Origin: an uncultured Lachnospiraceae bacterium
GTDB lineage: Bacteria; Bacillota; Clostridia; Lachnospirales; Lachnospiraceae
Direction: 5' to 3'
Assembly (NCBI GenBank): GCA_910586715.1
Contig: CAJUJG010000021.1
Location: 1 to 54,279, forward strand
Length of the DNA: 54,279 nucleotides
Part shown: positions 24,084-32,913 of the stretch, piece by piece
How the letters are laid out: every line of letters starts with the position of its first letter
How positions within the stretch are numbered: position 1 is the first letter of the stretch
Notes under the pieces: model-generated
What the model saw: the letters and a program-made list of their open reading frames with translations, nothing else
Told to the model about the DNA's origin: nothing
The model's database searches: none
Translations under genes and position numbers: made by a program

Positions 24084-25991
24084 ATGAAGAATAGGCTGAT
24101 TGCCCTTGGGGGCGTGATAATGCTCGGTGTTCTTGCTTTTGTCGGCGTGGCTTTTGGAATCGGCGGCGGAGTGGACGCCGCGGGTGATGATGCGTTTCGC
24201 ATAAACGGAACGACACTTACTTCGTATTTGGGGACTGACGCTTATGTCAGTATCCCCGATACGGTTACGGTAATCGGCGAGGAGGCATTTGCGGGGAACG
24301 AGACGCTCAAAGGCGTGACGATTCCCGACAGTGTGACAGCCATATCCTACAACGCGTTTAAGGACTGTACGGCGCTTGCCAATATTATTCTTTCTGACAG
24401 GATTACCAAGGTTGGACCCGGTGCGTTTGAGGGATGTACAGCACTGACGACGGCACAAATCGGAAAGAATGTCAGCTCATGGGGTACGGGTGTGTTTACA
24501 AATTGTGACAGCCTTGCGAAAGTGATGCTTGATGAAGAGAACAGTTATCTTACTTATTACAACGGCGCAATCTACAACGGAACAATGACAATGCTCTATC
24601 AGGTGCTCCCGGCGCGCAAGGGCGAGAATTATGTAATGCCTGAGACCGTGGAGCAGATGGACACATATGCGTTTTGGAATTTAAAGAATGTTAAAAACGT
24701 AAAGCTTTCTGAAAAAATAGACAGTATTCCGAAGTATGCGATGACGAATATGGGATCTGTCGAAAACGTGTCGCTTCCAAATTCGGTGCGCACTGTTCAG
24801 GAGCGAGCCTTTGCCAATAATGAAAAGCTGGCACAGGTGGCAATGCCTGCTACGGTGACGCAGATTGACAAGGCTGCTTTTTCGGGAAGCCCAAACGTAA
24901 AGATTTTTACCTCGAAAGGAAGCGCCGCGGATACGTTTGGCGCCGAGCGTAAAATAACGGTTATTTATGAAAAGGAATATCCGGTTGATTTTATGGACAG
25001 CAATGAGGATTTGGACGAACTGCCGGATGTATCGGGTGATGGGGAAGACACAACTACGACAACAATCACAACAGTTACCGAGATTGAGAGCAGTACATCT
25101 GATACGCCCGAAACAGAAGGTGCACAGACTGAAAGCAGTTTTGAGAATGCCCAAAACTATATTCATCCGTTGGACGTACCGGAGCCGGACAGCGTTATTG
25201 GAAAGACGATTATTTCGACGGGCAAGGCAGTGATGCTGATGAACAATCATGACGGCCAGGTATACGGTCTGCCGGACGGCGTGAAGGCGGACGTTATGAC
25301 GGAATCCGAGGCGGCAAAAAAAGATGCTGCGGAAAATACAGAAACGGAAAACAGTACATCGGATACGAACACAAAATCAGATATAAACATAAGTTATGAC
25401 GAGAGTAATTTAGACAGCACGGAATATATTCCACAGAGAAAATATTATAAACAAAAAAGTTTGACGAATTATGAGATTGGTGAGACAATTAAAAGTATAG
25501 GAAGGCTTGCGTTTGCGGAGAGCGGATTAAAGTCGGTTACAATCCCCGAAAGTGTTACAAAGATTGAATACGGCGCGTTTATGTCGTGCAAAGACCTTAA
25601 CACGGTAACAATTGCGGATACGGTTACAAGCATCGGAACGAAGGCGTTTGAGGGAACCGGTTGGCTGAATGCGTGGAAGAGCGGTGAGCCGGCAGGTGAT
25701 GAATCGGATTTTCTGATTGTCGGAGACGGCATATTGCTTGCATATAGAGGCAACAGTGCACATGTACAGGTTCCGGAGGGCGTTAAGCAGATTGGTTCGG
25801 AGGTCTTCAAAGGGCATGACGAAATTTTGGATGCGGACATTCCGGCTACAGTGGTGCGGATTAACGCGGAAGCATTTCGAAATTGCGGCGCATTGACGGG
25901 ACTGACGGGCTGTGAGGGCTTGGAGACCGTGATAAGAGGCGCATTTTACGGGACGCAGCTTTCAGAAACAAACTTTACAAAGGAACAGTAA
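24084..25991 (+). CDS. BspA-type LRR protein with N-terminal membrane segment
   Basis: A 635-residue exported LRR protein. Residues 5-32 are hydrophobic (LGGVIMLGVLAFVGVAF) and act as signal peptide or anchor. LRR_5 repeats (VIGEEAFAGNETLKGVTIPD and alike) fill 40-285 and 470-630, split by a Thr/Glu-rich linker (about 300-370) and a unit with the motif PLDVPEPDSVIGKTIISTG. There is no C-terminal sorting signal; the protein ends in ETNFTKEQ. It starts 11 bp after the giant LRR gene, with AAAGGAG (24072-24078). The GC content of its 5' part seems higher than its neighbours. The function is unknown; it may stay membrane-bound next to the anchored LRR protein. Confidence 0.8.
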   Translation: MKNRLIALGGVIMLGVLAFVGVAFGIGGGVDAAGDDAFRINGTTLTSYLGTDAYVSIPDTVTVIGEEAFAGNETLKGVTIPDSVTAISYNAFKDCTALANIILSDRITKVGPGAFEGCTALTTAQIGKNVSSWGTGVFTNCDSLAKVMLDEENSYLTYYNGAIYNGTMTMLYQVLPARKGENYVMPETVEQMDTYAFWNLKNVKNVKLSEKIDSIPKYAMTNMGSVENVSLPNSVRTVQERAFANNEKLAQVAMPATVTQIDKAAFSGSPNVKIFTSKGSAADTFGAERKITVIYEKEYPVDFMDSNEDLDELPDVSGDGEDTTTTTITTVTEIESSTSDTPETEGAQTESSFENAQNYIHPLDVPEPDSVIGKTIISTGKAVMLMNNHDGQVYGLPDGVKADVMTESEAAKKDAAENTETENSTSDTNTKSDINISYDESNLDSTEYIPQRKYYKQKSLTNYEIGETIKSIGRLAFAESGLKSVTIPESVTKIEYGAFMSCKDLNTVTIADTVTSIGTKAFEGTGWLNAWKSGEPAGDESDFLIVGDGILLAYRGNSAHVQVPEGVKQIGSEVFKGHDEILDADIPATVVRINAEAFRNCGALTGLTGCEGLETVIRGAFYGTQLSETNFTKEQ

Positions 25992-26014
25992 AACGAATTA
26001 TTGGAGATGGCATA

Positions 26015-27430
26015 ATGGAAAAGCTATTTTGGGGAATGGTGGGAGGCTGTACGATTGCGTTCGGCATTCTGCTTGCAATGTATTTAAATCAATCGGGTGC
26101 GTTTGATTCTGCCGAGGAGGAGACAACGACAGCAGTTATTGCCGACGCCGAAACGCAAGAATCAACCGACACGGAGGAAAGTGTTGCGGAGGGAGAATAT
26201 CCTGCCGATATCCGGTCCTTGATAGAAAATTCACAAGGGAATTATGCCACGGCAATGCTTGTTTTTGAGGAGGATGAAGCAAGACGGGAATCTGCTGCCG
26301 TACAGGAGACAAAAAGACCTTCCGGACAGACAAATGTTTCGTCTTCTACGACAACGACCACCACAAATAACGGCGGCACGGGTAAAAATGATGCTGTGGA
26401 CACCGGCAGAAATGACAATCATGACTATTTTTTGGAACAGCCTTCGGAATCAGCCGAGGAGGAGAGCTATGTGGAGGAGAGCAGTACAGCGGATACGCCG
26501 TCGTCAAAAACCGATTCGGATTTCCAATACGACCTTTACAGGGATCATGTTGTAATCAAAAAATATACTGGTTCGGCAACGTCGCTTGACATTCCGGATA
26601 CGATAGAGGGAAAGCCCGTTACGCAAATTGGCGATTCGGCGTTTTCAAACTCAAAGTCGCTTGTGAAAGTGACTATGCCCGATACAGTGGAAAAAATAGG
26701 AAAAAATGCCTTTAAGGGCTGTGCGTTGCTGGTTGACATCTATCTTTCTGACGGACTGCTGGAAATGGGAGAAGGAGTTTTTGACAGTTGTGAAAAACTG
26801 GCAAGGATTTCCATTCCGGACGGTGTGACGGCGATCGGGAAAAAAGCGTTTAATGAGTGTACGGATATGATAAAGGTTACGCTGCCAAGCTCGATTGCGA
26901 GCATTGGGGAGCAGGCATTTTATAACTGTGGAAAGATGGAGCTTACAAAGTTGCCTTCTGATTTAATAAATATTGATAAGGAAGCATTTTTTGGCTGTTA
27001 TAAGATTGCGCTTAACAAATGGCCTTCTGATCTGGAAATCATTGGGGAGAGCGCTTTTGAAGAGTGTTTTGCAATTACGGCGGTTAAGCTGCCTTCCTCT
27101 ATGAGAAGGCTGGACAAACGGGCATTTTACAGTTGTACGGGAATAACGGAGCTTACGATAAAGTCGGGGCTTGAATCAATATCAGAGGAAGCATTTGCGG
27201 CATGTACCGGGATTAAAGAGCTTACGTTCCCAAAATCCATTATCAGCATTGGTGACACCGCATTTTCAGGATGCACTGCGCTTGAAAGCGTTGAAATTCC
27301 AAAGAATACATTAAGCATCGGCGCCTCCGCATTTACGGACTGTTCGTTTAAGGAGGTAAAGATTAATAAAAAATGCTCTTATCAACCGACTTCGTTCCCG
27401 TTCGAGCTGACAGAGGATAATTATTATTAG
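26015..27430 (+). CDS. BspA-type LRR protein, type II membrane topology likely
   Basis: A 471-residue LRR protein. One N-terminal helix at 7-25 (GMVGGCTIAFGILLAMYL) without a clear cleavage site suggests a signal anchor. Residues 35-165 are an acidic Glu/Thr/Ser-rich stalk. Residues 175-460 carry about eleven LRR_5 units (IGDSAFSNSKSLVKVTMPD, IGKKAFNECTDMIKVTLP). No sorting signal. The gene lies 23 bp after the previous LRR gene, and GGAG (26004-26007) precedes ATG 26015. It is the third LRR protein in the same operon; the three differ in anchoring (wall, membrane, membrane). It could serve as a receptor or scaffold, but nothing in the sequence shows a ligand. Confidence 0.8.
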   Translation: MEKLFWGMVGGCTIAFGILLAMYLNQSGAFDSAEEETTTAVIADAETQESTDTEESVAEGEYPADIRSLIENSQGNYATAMLVFEEDEARRESAAVQETKRPSGQTNVSSSTTTTTTNNGGTGKNDAVDTGRNDNHDYFLEQPSESAEEESYVEESSTADTPSSKTDSDFQYDLYRDHVVIKKYTGSATSLDIPDTIEGKPVTQIGDSAFSNSKSLVKVTMPDTVEKIGKNAFKGCALLVDIYLSDGLLEMGEGVFDSCEKLARISIPDGVTAIGKKAFNECTDMIKVTLPSSIASIGEQAFYNCGKMELTKLPSDLINIDKEAFFGCYKIALNKWPSDLEIIGESAFEECFAITAVKLPSSMRRLDKRAFYSCTGITELTIKSGLESISEEAFAACTGIKELTFPKSIISIGDTAFSGCTALESVEIPKNTLSIGASAFTDCSFKEVKINKKCSYQPTSFPFELTEDNYY

Positions 27431-27452
27431 GATTTACAGGAGGTGGCTGTTG

Positions 27453-28397
27453 ATGAAACGAAATATGTTCAGGAAATTTGCGGCAGCGCTGCTGCTTGGA
27501 GTGACTGTATTGACAGCTACTCTTGGCAATCATACGGATGTCTTTGCAAAAGGACCAACTTATTCTGCAAAAGAAGACGTATATTATACAAAAGCGAATT
27601 GTATTGTATACGCAGAGCCGACTTATACGTCGATTGTGCTTACGACGCTGGACGCTAATCTGCCGGTGCGGGTAATCGGCGAATATTCGAACGGCTGGTA
27701 CCGTATCAATATCGGTGTAATCGGATATGTCAAGTGGGATTCGGTTACGACGGCAGGCGCAATCGGACTCCCGCAAAAGGCGAGCAAGCAGATTGCGGAT
27801 GCGCAGCGGATTGCATCAGAGATTGGCTATGAGTTTGTTTATCTTACTTTAAATGACGAAAAGATTATTAAAAAAGACATTTACAACAGTTATGTGGGGC
27901 AAAAAGTGATGCTTTACGTAAAGATTGACGATGAGGTTGGCGTTTCCTTTAAGATGCTGTATGAGGATAAGATCAAATCAGATATTAATCTGAAATTTAC
28001 CAAGACAGCAACAGTCGGTGCGCTTGGAGACAGAATTGTGGAGCTTGCATTTGACGAGGATATGGAGCTGATGGGGCAGATTGCGATTTTCCAGTTTAAG
28101 GAAGGCTATGATAAGGCAATTACGATTAATACAACGGATTTGGATTCCTATGACTATGTGGAGATGAACACGTATTATACGGAGTTTAGCGAGTTTGCGT
28201 ATGCGCCGGTTACACAGATTGCGAATATGAAGATTATTGACGCGGAGATTCCAAACAGCCTGACTGAGAAGCAGAGGGCGCGGATGACGGATTTGCAAAG
28301 AGGCATCAAGTATCAAAGCTATGACAATAAGGAATACAGAAGCAGTATTCATAGCAGACTGCGAAAAGATACGGAATATGTTGATTATAATTATTGA
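27453..28397 (+). CDS. Secreted SH3-like domain protein
   Basis: A 314-residue exported protein. Residues 1-33 form a signal peptide (FAAALLLGVTVLTATLG, then VFAKG). Residues 40-100 read as a bacterial SH3 (SH3_3) domain (VYYTKANCIVYAEPTYTSIVL, then NGWYRINIGVIGYVKWD), the kind that binds cell-wall peptides. The rest, rich in beta strands and Asp/Lys, is unknown to me. I prefer ATG 27453 over TTG 27450; ACAGGAGG lies at 27436-27443. It is the last gene of the operon and is followed by a strong terminator. Its likely role is cell-wall binding near the LRR proteins, by inference from the SH3 domain. Confidence 0.7.
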   Translation: MKRNMFRKFAAALLLGVTVLTATLGNHTDVFAKGPTYSAKEDVYYTKANCIVYAEPTYTSIVLTTLDANLPVRVIGEYSNGWYRINIGVIGYVKWDSVTTAGAIGLPQKASKQIADAQRIASEIGYEFVYLTLNDEKIIKKDIYNSYVGQKVMLYVKIDDEVGVSFKMLYEDKIKSDINLKFTKTATVGALGDRIVELAFDEDMELMGQIAIFQFKEGYDKAITINTTDLDSYDYVEMNTYYTEFSEFAYAPVTQIANMKIIDAEIPNSLTEKQRARMTDLQRGIKYQSYDNKEYRSSIHSRLRKDTEYVDYNY

Positions 28398-28398
28398 T

Positions 28399-28430
28399 GC
28401 AAAAAGGGAAGCGGTGACTTCCCTTTTTGC
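28399..28430 (+). terminator. Terminator of the second sortase operon
   Basis: GCAAAAAGGGAAG pairs perfectly with CTTCCCTTTTTGC around a six-base loop, starting 2 bp after the stop of the SH3 gene. A textbook Rho-independent terminator. Confidence 0.9.
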
Positions 28431-28542
28431 TATATAATGGCAGGATATTTGGAAAAATGCATCTTTTTTGCAAAGTTTTGCAAATTTATACGTTATATCT
28501 TGCCGATTAACGGTAGATGTGGTATTATTTCAGTGGCAGTTA

Positions 28543-28599
28543 ACTGTATTGTTTGAAGTAATACAGTCGTTAAAAATATGACATATTTGTCATATTTTT
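28543..28599. promoter_or_regulatory. Two inverted repeats upstream of the ABC operon
   Basis: ACTGTATT (28543-28550) and AATACAGT (28560-28567) are perfect inverted copies, and AAAAATATGACA (28572-28583) with TGTCATATTTTT (28588-28599) form a 12-bp perfect one. They lie 73 bp and more before ATG 28672. I see no clear sigma-A promoter, so one of these may overlap it. They are candidate operator sites, possibly for a regulator that lies elsewhere. The rest of 28431-28671 holds no gene. Confidence 0.45.
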
Positions 28600-28671
28600 G
28601 CAAAAGAAGCGTAATATAAAAAAGAAATCAGGGCAAAAGAAGATATAAAAATGAACGTATAGGGGAGAGGC

Positions 28672-29418
28672 ATGTCAGAGAAAGGATATACAAAAAAAGG
28701 CAGCGGACCGGTGATTGTTGTCAAGGATTTGTACAAGGTCTACCGCATCGGGGAAAACAGGGTCCGGGCGTTAAACGGTGTAAGCTTTAGCATTAACCGC
28801 GGAGAATTTTGTGCGATTGTCGGAACTTCCGGCTCCGGAAAGTCCACGCTGTTAAATATGCTTGCGGGGCTCGAGAAGCCGACAAAAGGCGAGATTATTA
28901 TAACCGGCGAGCATATGGAGGCAAAAAACGAGAATCAGCTTGTAAAATTCCGGCGTGAGCATATCGGATTTATTTTCCAGTCGTTTAATTTAATGGGTAC
29001 AATGAACGCGGTCGAAAATGTGGCGCTTCCGCTGACCTTTCAGGGAATTTCCAAAAAAGAGCGCATCCGGCGCGCAAAAAAAATGGTGCATTTGGTAGGA
29101 CTCGACAAGTATTGGGACCACAGACCAAATCAGATGTCGGGCGGTCAGCAGCAGCGTGTCGGCGTGGCAAGGGCTTTGGTGGTAAAGCCGGAAATTATCT
29201 TTGCGGATGAACCTACCGGAAACCTGGATTCCAACACGTCAAAGGAAATAATGAATTTGATGCAGAATGTAGTGCGTGAACAAAATCAGACGCTGATTAT
29301 GGTAACGCATGACAATACATTGGCAGGCTTTGCGGATAAGATTATCCGGATTGTGGATGGAAAGATTGTTGAAATGGTTGATAATACGATAGAAAAAAAG
29401 AGGAAGGTTGAAAATTAA
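28672..29418 (+). CDS. ABC transporter ATP-binding protein (MacB/LolD type)
   Basis: A 248-residue cytoplasmic ATPase. Walker A is GTSGSGKST at 51-59, the Q-loop is GFIFQSFNL, the signature is MSGGQQQRVGVARAL at about 155-169, Walker B is IIFADEPTG with Asp179 and Glu180, and the H-loop histidine is His213 (VTHDN). The sequence is typical of the MacB/LolD/FtsE group that drives mechanotransmission rather than pore transport. It pairs with the FtsX-type permease two genes on. GGGGAGAGG lies just before ATG 28672. The 3' end carries a 24-base palindrome over the stop codon. Substrate unknown. Confidence 0.95.
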   Translation: MSEKGYTKKGSGPVIVVKDLYKVYRIGENRVRALNGVSFSINRGEFCAIVGTSGSGKSTLLNMLAGLEKPTKGEIIITGEHMEAKNENQLVKFRREHIGFIFQSFNLMGTMNAVENVALPLTFQGISKKERIRRAKKMVHLVGLDKYWDHRPNQMSGGQQQRVGVARALVVKPEIIFADEPTGNLDSNTSKEIMNLMQNVVREQNQTLIMVTHDNTLAGFADKIIRIVDGKIVEMVDNTIEKKRKVEN

Positions 29419-29457
29419 AATTTTCAACCGGCAAGTTTGTGCCTGACAGCACAAACT
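29406..29457 (+). repeat. Two hairpins between the ABC ATPase and the next gene
   Basis: GGTTGAAAATT/AATTTTCAACC (29406-29429) spans the stop codon, and AGTTTGTGC/GCACAAACT (29434-29457) follows at once. Neither is followed by a T-run, so they are unlikely to end transcription. They may protect or process the mRNA, shifting the ratio of ATPase to its partners. Confidence 0.6.
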
Positions 29458-29488
29458 CGCGAGCAGAGAAAGGAGTATGGTTATAAAA

Positions 29489-31456
29489 ATGAGACGATTC
29501 AAGGAGCGGTTGCTAATAATGTTTGCGGTAGTATTGCTATGCGGGAATACGCTTTCAGTCTGTGCAGCCGAGACGGGCAACAATACAAATAACGGTTCTG
29601 AAACGGAGAACACAAATCCTGCGTCTGCGGAAGATAAAGAACACGCAATTGAAATGCTGAATCAGTACTATTCTGATTTGAAGGTGCGCTATAAGCTGTC
29701 AAAAAGCAAACTCAAAAAAATGGATGCGATATATGACAATGCCGTGGCATATATGAAAGAGGCGAAGCTCACCGTGTCAGAGCTTGCAAGCTATGAAAAA
29801 GATGCGGAGGGCTATCTTTTGGAAGTGGCAAGGGAGACGACTTCCAGTACGCCTTCCGATGATGATTCTTCAGACGACACCATCAATTCTGCCTCTGAAG
29901 CACAAAGAGAGCATGTCAGAGGAAAACTGAACAGATATTATACGGATTTGAAAGTGCGTTACAGCCTGAGCGATGAAAAGATTAAAAAAATGGACCGGGT
30001 CTATAACAGTGCGATGGCGTATATGAGAAACGAAGGGCTTACCGAGAGCGAGCTCAACGCCTATGAGAGCAGTATCGAAGAATATCTTTTAGAGATTGCA
30101 AAAGAGAATACGACCGGCACGGAGAAATTTTTAATGCTTTCAAACGAAGTGCCGATTAGTGATGCAAAGTACGGAGAACAGGCGTTTGTTGTGCTGTCAT
30201 TGATTAATCTAGGAAAGACGGATATTACGGATGTCGTGATTACGCCGACCGTTTCCAATGACAGGGCAAAGTGGCCTTTTGACATCAATCAGCCGTATGA
30301 CGCGCAGATGGTACAGCTCATTCAGGCATCGAGCAACACGGCGGATGCGTATAACAAGCGTATGGATATTGGATGGAATTTTAATGTCCGGAAGGATGTT
30401 TTGACAGGCTGTTATCCGCTGACGTTCCATGCAACGTATTATCAGAGCGGTTCCCTTGTGGAAACGGATATTGTTACATATATCAATGTCAGGGGGGCAA
30501 ACCCGAGTGATACGTTGATTAAGGACGAGGATAAACAGAATTCCAATCCGCGTATTATTGTTACGGGCTTTACGACCAATCCGGATACCATTTATGCCGG
30601 TTCTACGTTTATGCTTACGGTCAGTGTAAAGAATACGTCGGCGGATACGACGGTTGAGAATGTGTTATTCAATCTTGAGGCGATCGTGGAGGGAAATGAT
30701 ACGACGGCGACGTATGCGGCATTTTTGCCGACATCAGGTTCCAGCTCCGTGTATACAAGCAGTATTGCACCGGGCGCAACATATGATATGAGTATTGAGA
30801 TGGAGGCAAAATCGGATTTGGCGCAGAAACCGTATGTGCTTACCGTCAATATGAAATACGATACGGACGAGCAGATTAATATTGCGGATACCGCGCATGT
30901 ATCCGTTCCGATTAAGCAGGAGTCAAAGCTTGACACGAGCAGCGCGGAAATTATGCCGGAGTCCATTGCGGTGGGCGAGCAGTCCAACGTCATGTTCAGC
31001 GTATACAATACAGGAAAGACGACGCTCTACAATGTCAAGGTAAGCTACAAGTCCGATTCGGTTGACGAGGCGCTGACATATCTTGGAAATATTGCCCCCG
31101 GGCAGACCGGAAGTGTGGATTCAATGGTAACGGGCGTTGCCCCGGATACGGGAGAGGGTATTGTAAAAGCAATTATTTCCTATGAGGATGAGGCAGGAAA
31201 CGAGACACAGGTCGAGAAAGATTTGAACCTGAGCGTCTATGAGATGGTGTTTGACGATCCCGGTATGGAAATGGGCGGCGAAGAGTTTATGGGCGGCGAA
31301 GAAGAACCCAAAAAAGGGATTCCGGTTGTTGTGATTATAATCATTGTGGTTGTCGTGATTGCCGCGGTTATTGTGGTTGCCGCAGTGATTAAGAAAAAGA
31401 AAAAGGCAAAGCAGCATAAGGAAGACATGGACTTACTGGACGAGGATAAGGAATAA
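29489..31456 (+). CDS. Extracellular partner protein of the ABC transporter, CARDB-like
   Basis: A 655-residue type I membrane protein. The signal peptide lies at 1-25 (LLIMFAVVLLCGNTLSVCAAE). Two copies of a helical unit follow at about 48-115 and 128-195 (LNQYYSDLKVRYKLSKSKLKKMD; LNRYYTDLKVRYSLSDEKIKKMD). Residues 205-590 are beta-rich CARDB/NEW3-like domains (NLGKTDITDVVITP, NTSADTTVENVLF, NTGKTTLYNVKVSY). A membrane helix at about 608-632 and a Lys-rich tail close the protein. I use ATG 29489, as AAAGGAG is too near ATG 29477, though the latter is possible. The stop overlaps the permease start by 1 base. It may act as the outside adaptor, like MacA-type proteins in other systems; inferred only. 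Confidence 0.8.
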   Translation: MRRFKERLLIMFAVVLLCGNTLSVCAAETGNNTNNGSETENTNPASAEDKEHAIEMLNQYYSDLKVRYKLSKSKLKKMDAIYDNAVAYMKEAKLTVSELASYEKDAEGYLLEVARETTSSTPSDDDSSDDTINSASEAQREHVRGKLNRYYTDLKVRYSLSDEKIKKMDRVYNSAMAYMRNEGLTESELNAYESSIEEYLLEIAKENTTGTEKFLMLSNEVPISDAKYGEQAFVVLSLINLGKTDITDVVITPTVSNDRAKWPFDINQPYDAQMVQLIQASSNTADAYNKRMDIGWNFNVRKDVLTGCYPLTFHATYYQSGSLVETDIVTYINVRGANPSDTLIKDEDKQNSNPRIIVTGFTTNPDTIYAGSTFMLTVSVKNTSADTTVENVLFNLEAIVEGNDTTATYAAFLPTSGSSSVYTSSIAPGATYDMSIEMEAKSDLAQKPYVLTVNMKYDTDEQINIADTAHVSVPIKQESKLDTSSAEIMPESIAVGEQSNVMFSVYNTGKTTLYNVKVSYKSDSVDEALTYLGNIAPGQTGSVDSMVTGVAPDTGEGIVKAIISYEDEAGNETQVEKDLNLSVYEMVFDDPGMEMGGEEFMGGEEEPKKGIPVVVIIIIVVVVIAAVIVVAAVIKKKKKAKQHKEDMDLLDEDKE

Positions 31457-32826
31457 TGAAGATTTTTGATTTATTGCTGATGAGTATGTCCAACCTGTGG
31501 AAGAGAAAGCTGCGGACGGTGCTTACAGTGCTTGGCGTGGTAATCGGCATTACGTCTATCGTCGTTATGGTGGCGCTTGGAAACGGTCTGAAAGAATCCA
31601 TGCTGGAGAATTATCAGAACTACAGTTCGATGACGCAGATCCGTGTCAACTCGGGTAGCTTCTATAGCAGCAGCGACGGGCAAAGTGAAGAAAAAAAGCT
31701 GGACGATGCGTTTGTAAGTGAAATGCTTGCGACAGAGCATGTGCAGCAGGTTTATCCACATCTGACGTTTGATGTGATTGCCAAAGCAGGACGGTATCAG
31801 AGTTGGATGACGCTTACGGGAATGACGCAGGAGGAGCTGCAGGGGCTGAATTTGGAAGTTGCGCAGGGCAGCTTCCCCGATTCACAGACGGAATTGAAAT
31901 TTCTTTACGGGCACAATGTGGTGATAAATTTTTATGACGAAAAGACAGGCAGCAGCCCTTACTGGGAAAAGAATGAGGCGCCCAATATCGACTTAATGAA
32001 CGACGCAATCTTTTATATTTTTGATACGGATGCATATTGGAGCTCGCGCGGCGGCGGTACACCTGAGGGCGGTACGCCCGTAAAAGCGCCGAAAAAATAT
32101 ATTATAGAGGCAGCGGGTATAACGAAGGGTGAGATTGGCGATTGGACGAATTACAGCCAGGATGTGTTATGTGATATTGATGCGCTGAAAGCGCAGTTAA
32201 AACGTATATTTAAGAAAAAAGCCATTCCCGGACAGCCGACGCGGAAAAACGGAAAGCCGTATAATGAACTGTTTTATTCAGAGGTTGTCATTCAGGTTGA
32301 CGAAATGGAAAACGTGCTGCCGATTACGCAGATGCTGCAGGATATGGGATATAATGCATACAGCTCGGCGGAGTGGATACAGCAGGAAATGGACAGCATG
32401 AACACAATACAGGCTGTGCTTGGCGCAATCGGCGCTGTGGCGATGCTTGTGGCGGCAATCAGTATTACGAACACGATGATGATGTCCATTTATGAACGGA
32501 CAAAAGAGATTGGCGTTATGAAGGTGCTCGGCTGTGACATTCACAATATTCAGGCGTTATTTTTGATGGAAGCTGGATTTATCGGTTTTATCGGCGGCAT
32601 TGTCGGTGTCGGTTTCAGTTATCTGTTGAGTCTTGGTATCAATTCGCTTGTCGCGTCAAGCGAGGTGGGCGCCAATATGGGCGTTGCGGGCGCAATCTGC
32701 CGTATTCCGCTGTGGCTGAGTCCGCTTGCAATTCTTTTTGCGATTGTAATCGGCATGGTGGCAGGGTTTATTCCGTCGCTTCGTGCGATGCGGCTGAGTC
32801 CGCTTGCCGCAATACGAAACGAATAG
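31456..32826 (+). CDS. ABC transporter permease, MacB/FtsX family
   Basis: A 456-residue membrane protein with the MacB topology. A first helix is at 18-42 (KLRTVLTVLGVVIGITSIVVMVALGNG), then a large outside domain (about 50-315), then three helices at about 320-450 in the FtsX domain (AVAMLVAAISITNTMMMSIYERTKEIGVMKVLGC is the signature stretch, ending LSPLAAIRNE). MacB-type permeases move outside domains rather than transport through a channel. It starts inside the stop codon of the middle gene (TAATG), so the three are translationally coupled. Substrate unknown. Confidence 0.93.
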   Translation: MKIFDLLLMSMSNLWKRKLRTVLTVLGVVIGITSIVVMVALGNGLKESMLENYQNYSSMTQIRVNSGSFYSSSDGQSEEKKLDDAFVSEMLATEHVQQVYPHLTFDVIAKAGRYQSWMTLTGMTQEELQGLNLEVAQGSFPDSQTELKFLYGHNVVINFYDEKTGSSPYWEKNEAPNIDLMNDAIFYIFDTDAYWSSRGGGTPEGGTPVKAPKKYIIEAAGITKGEIGDWTNYSQDVLCDIDALKAQLKRIFKKKAIPGQPTRKNGKPYNELFYSEVVIQVDEMENVLPITQMLQDMGYNAYSSAEWIQQEMDSMNTIQAVLGAIGAVAMLVAAISITNTMMMSIYERTKEIGVMKVLGCDIHNIQALFLMEAGFIGFIGGIVGVGFSYLLSLGINSLVASSEVGANMGVAGAICRIPLWLSPLAILFAIVIGMVAGFIPSLRAMRLSPLAAIRNE

Positions 32827-32913
32827 GATAAAAATGGGACAGCCGAACCTTTGGCTTTTATTCCGCATATAGTAATACATCAATCAGTGATGTAAGGTGT
32901 GTGGAATAGAGCG

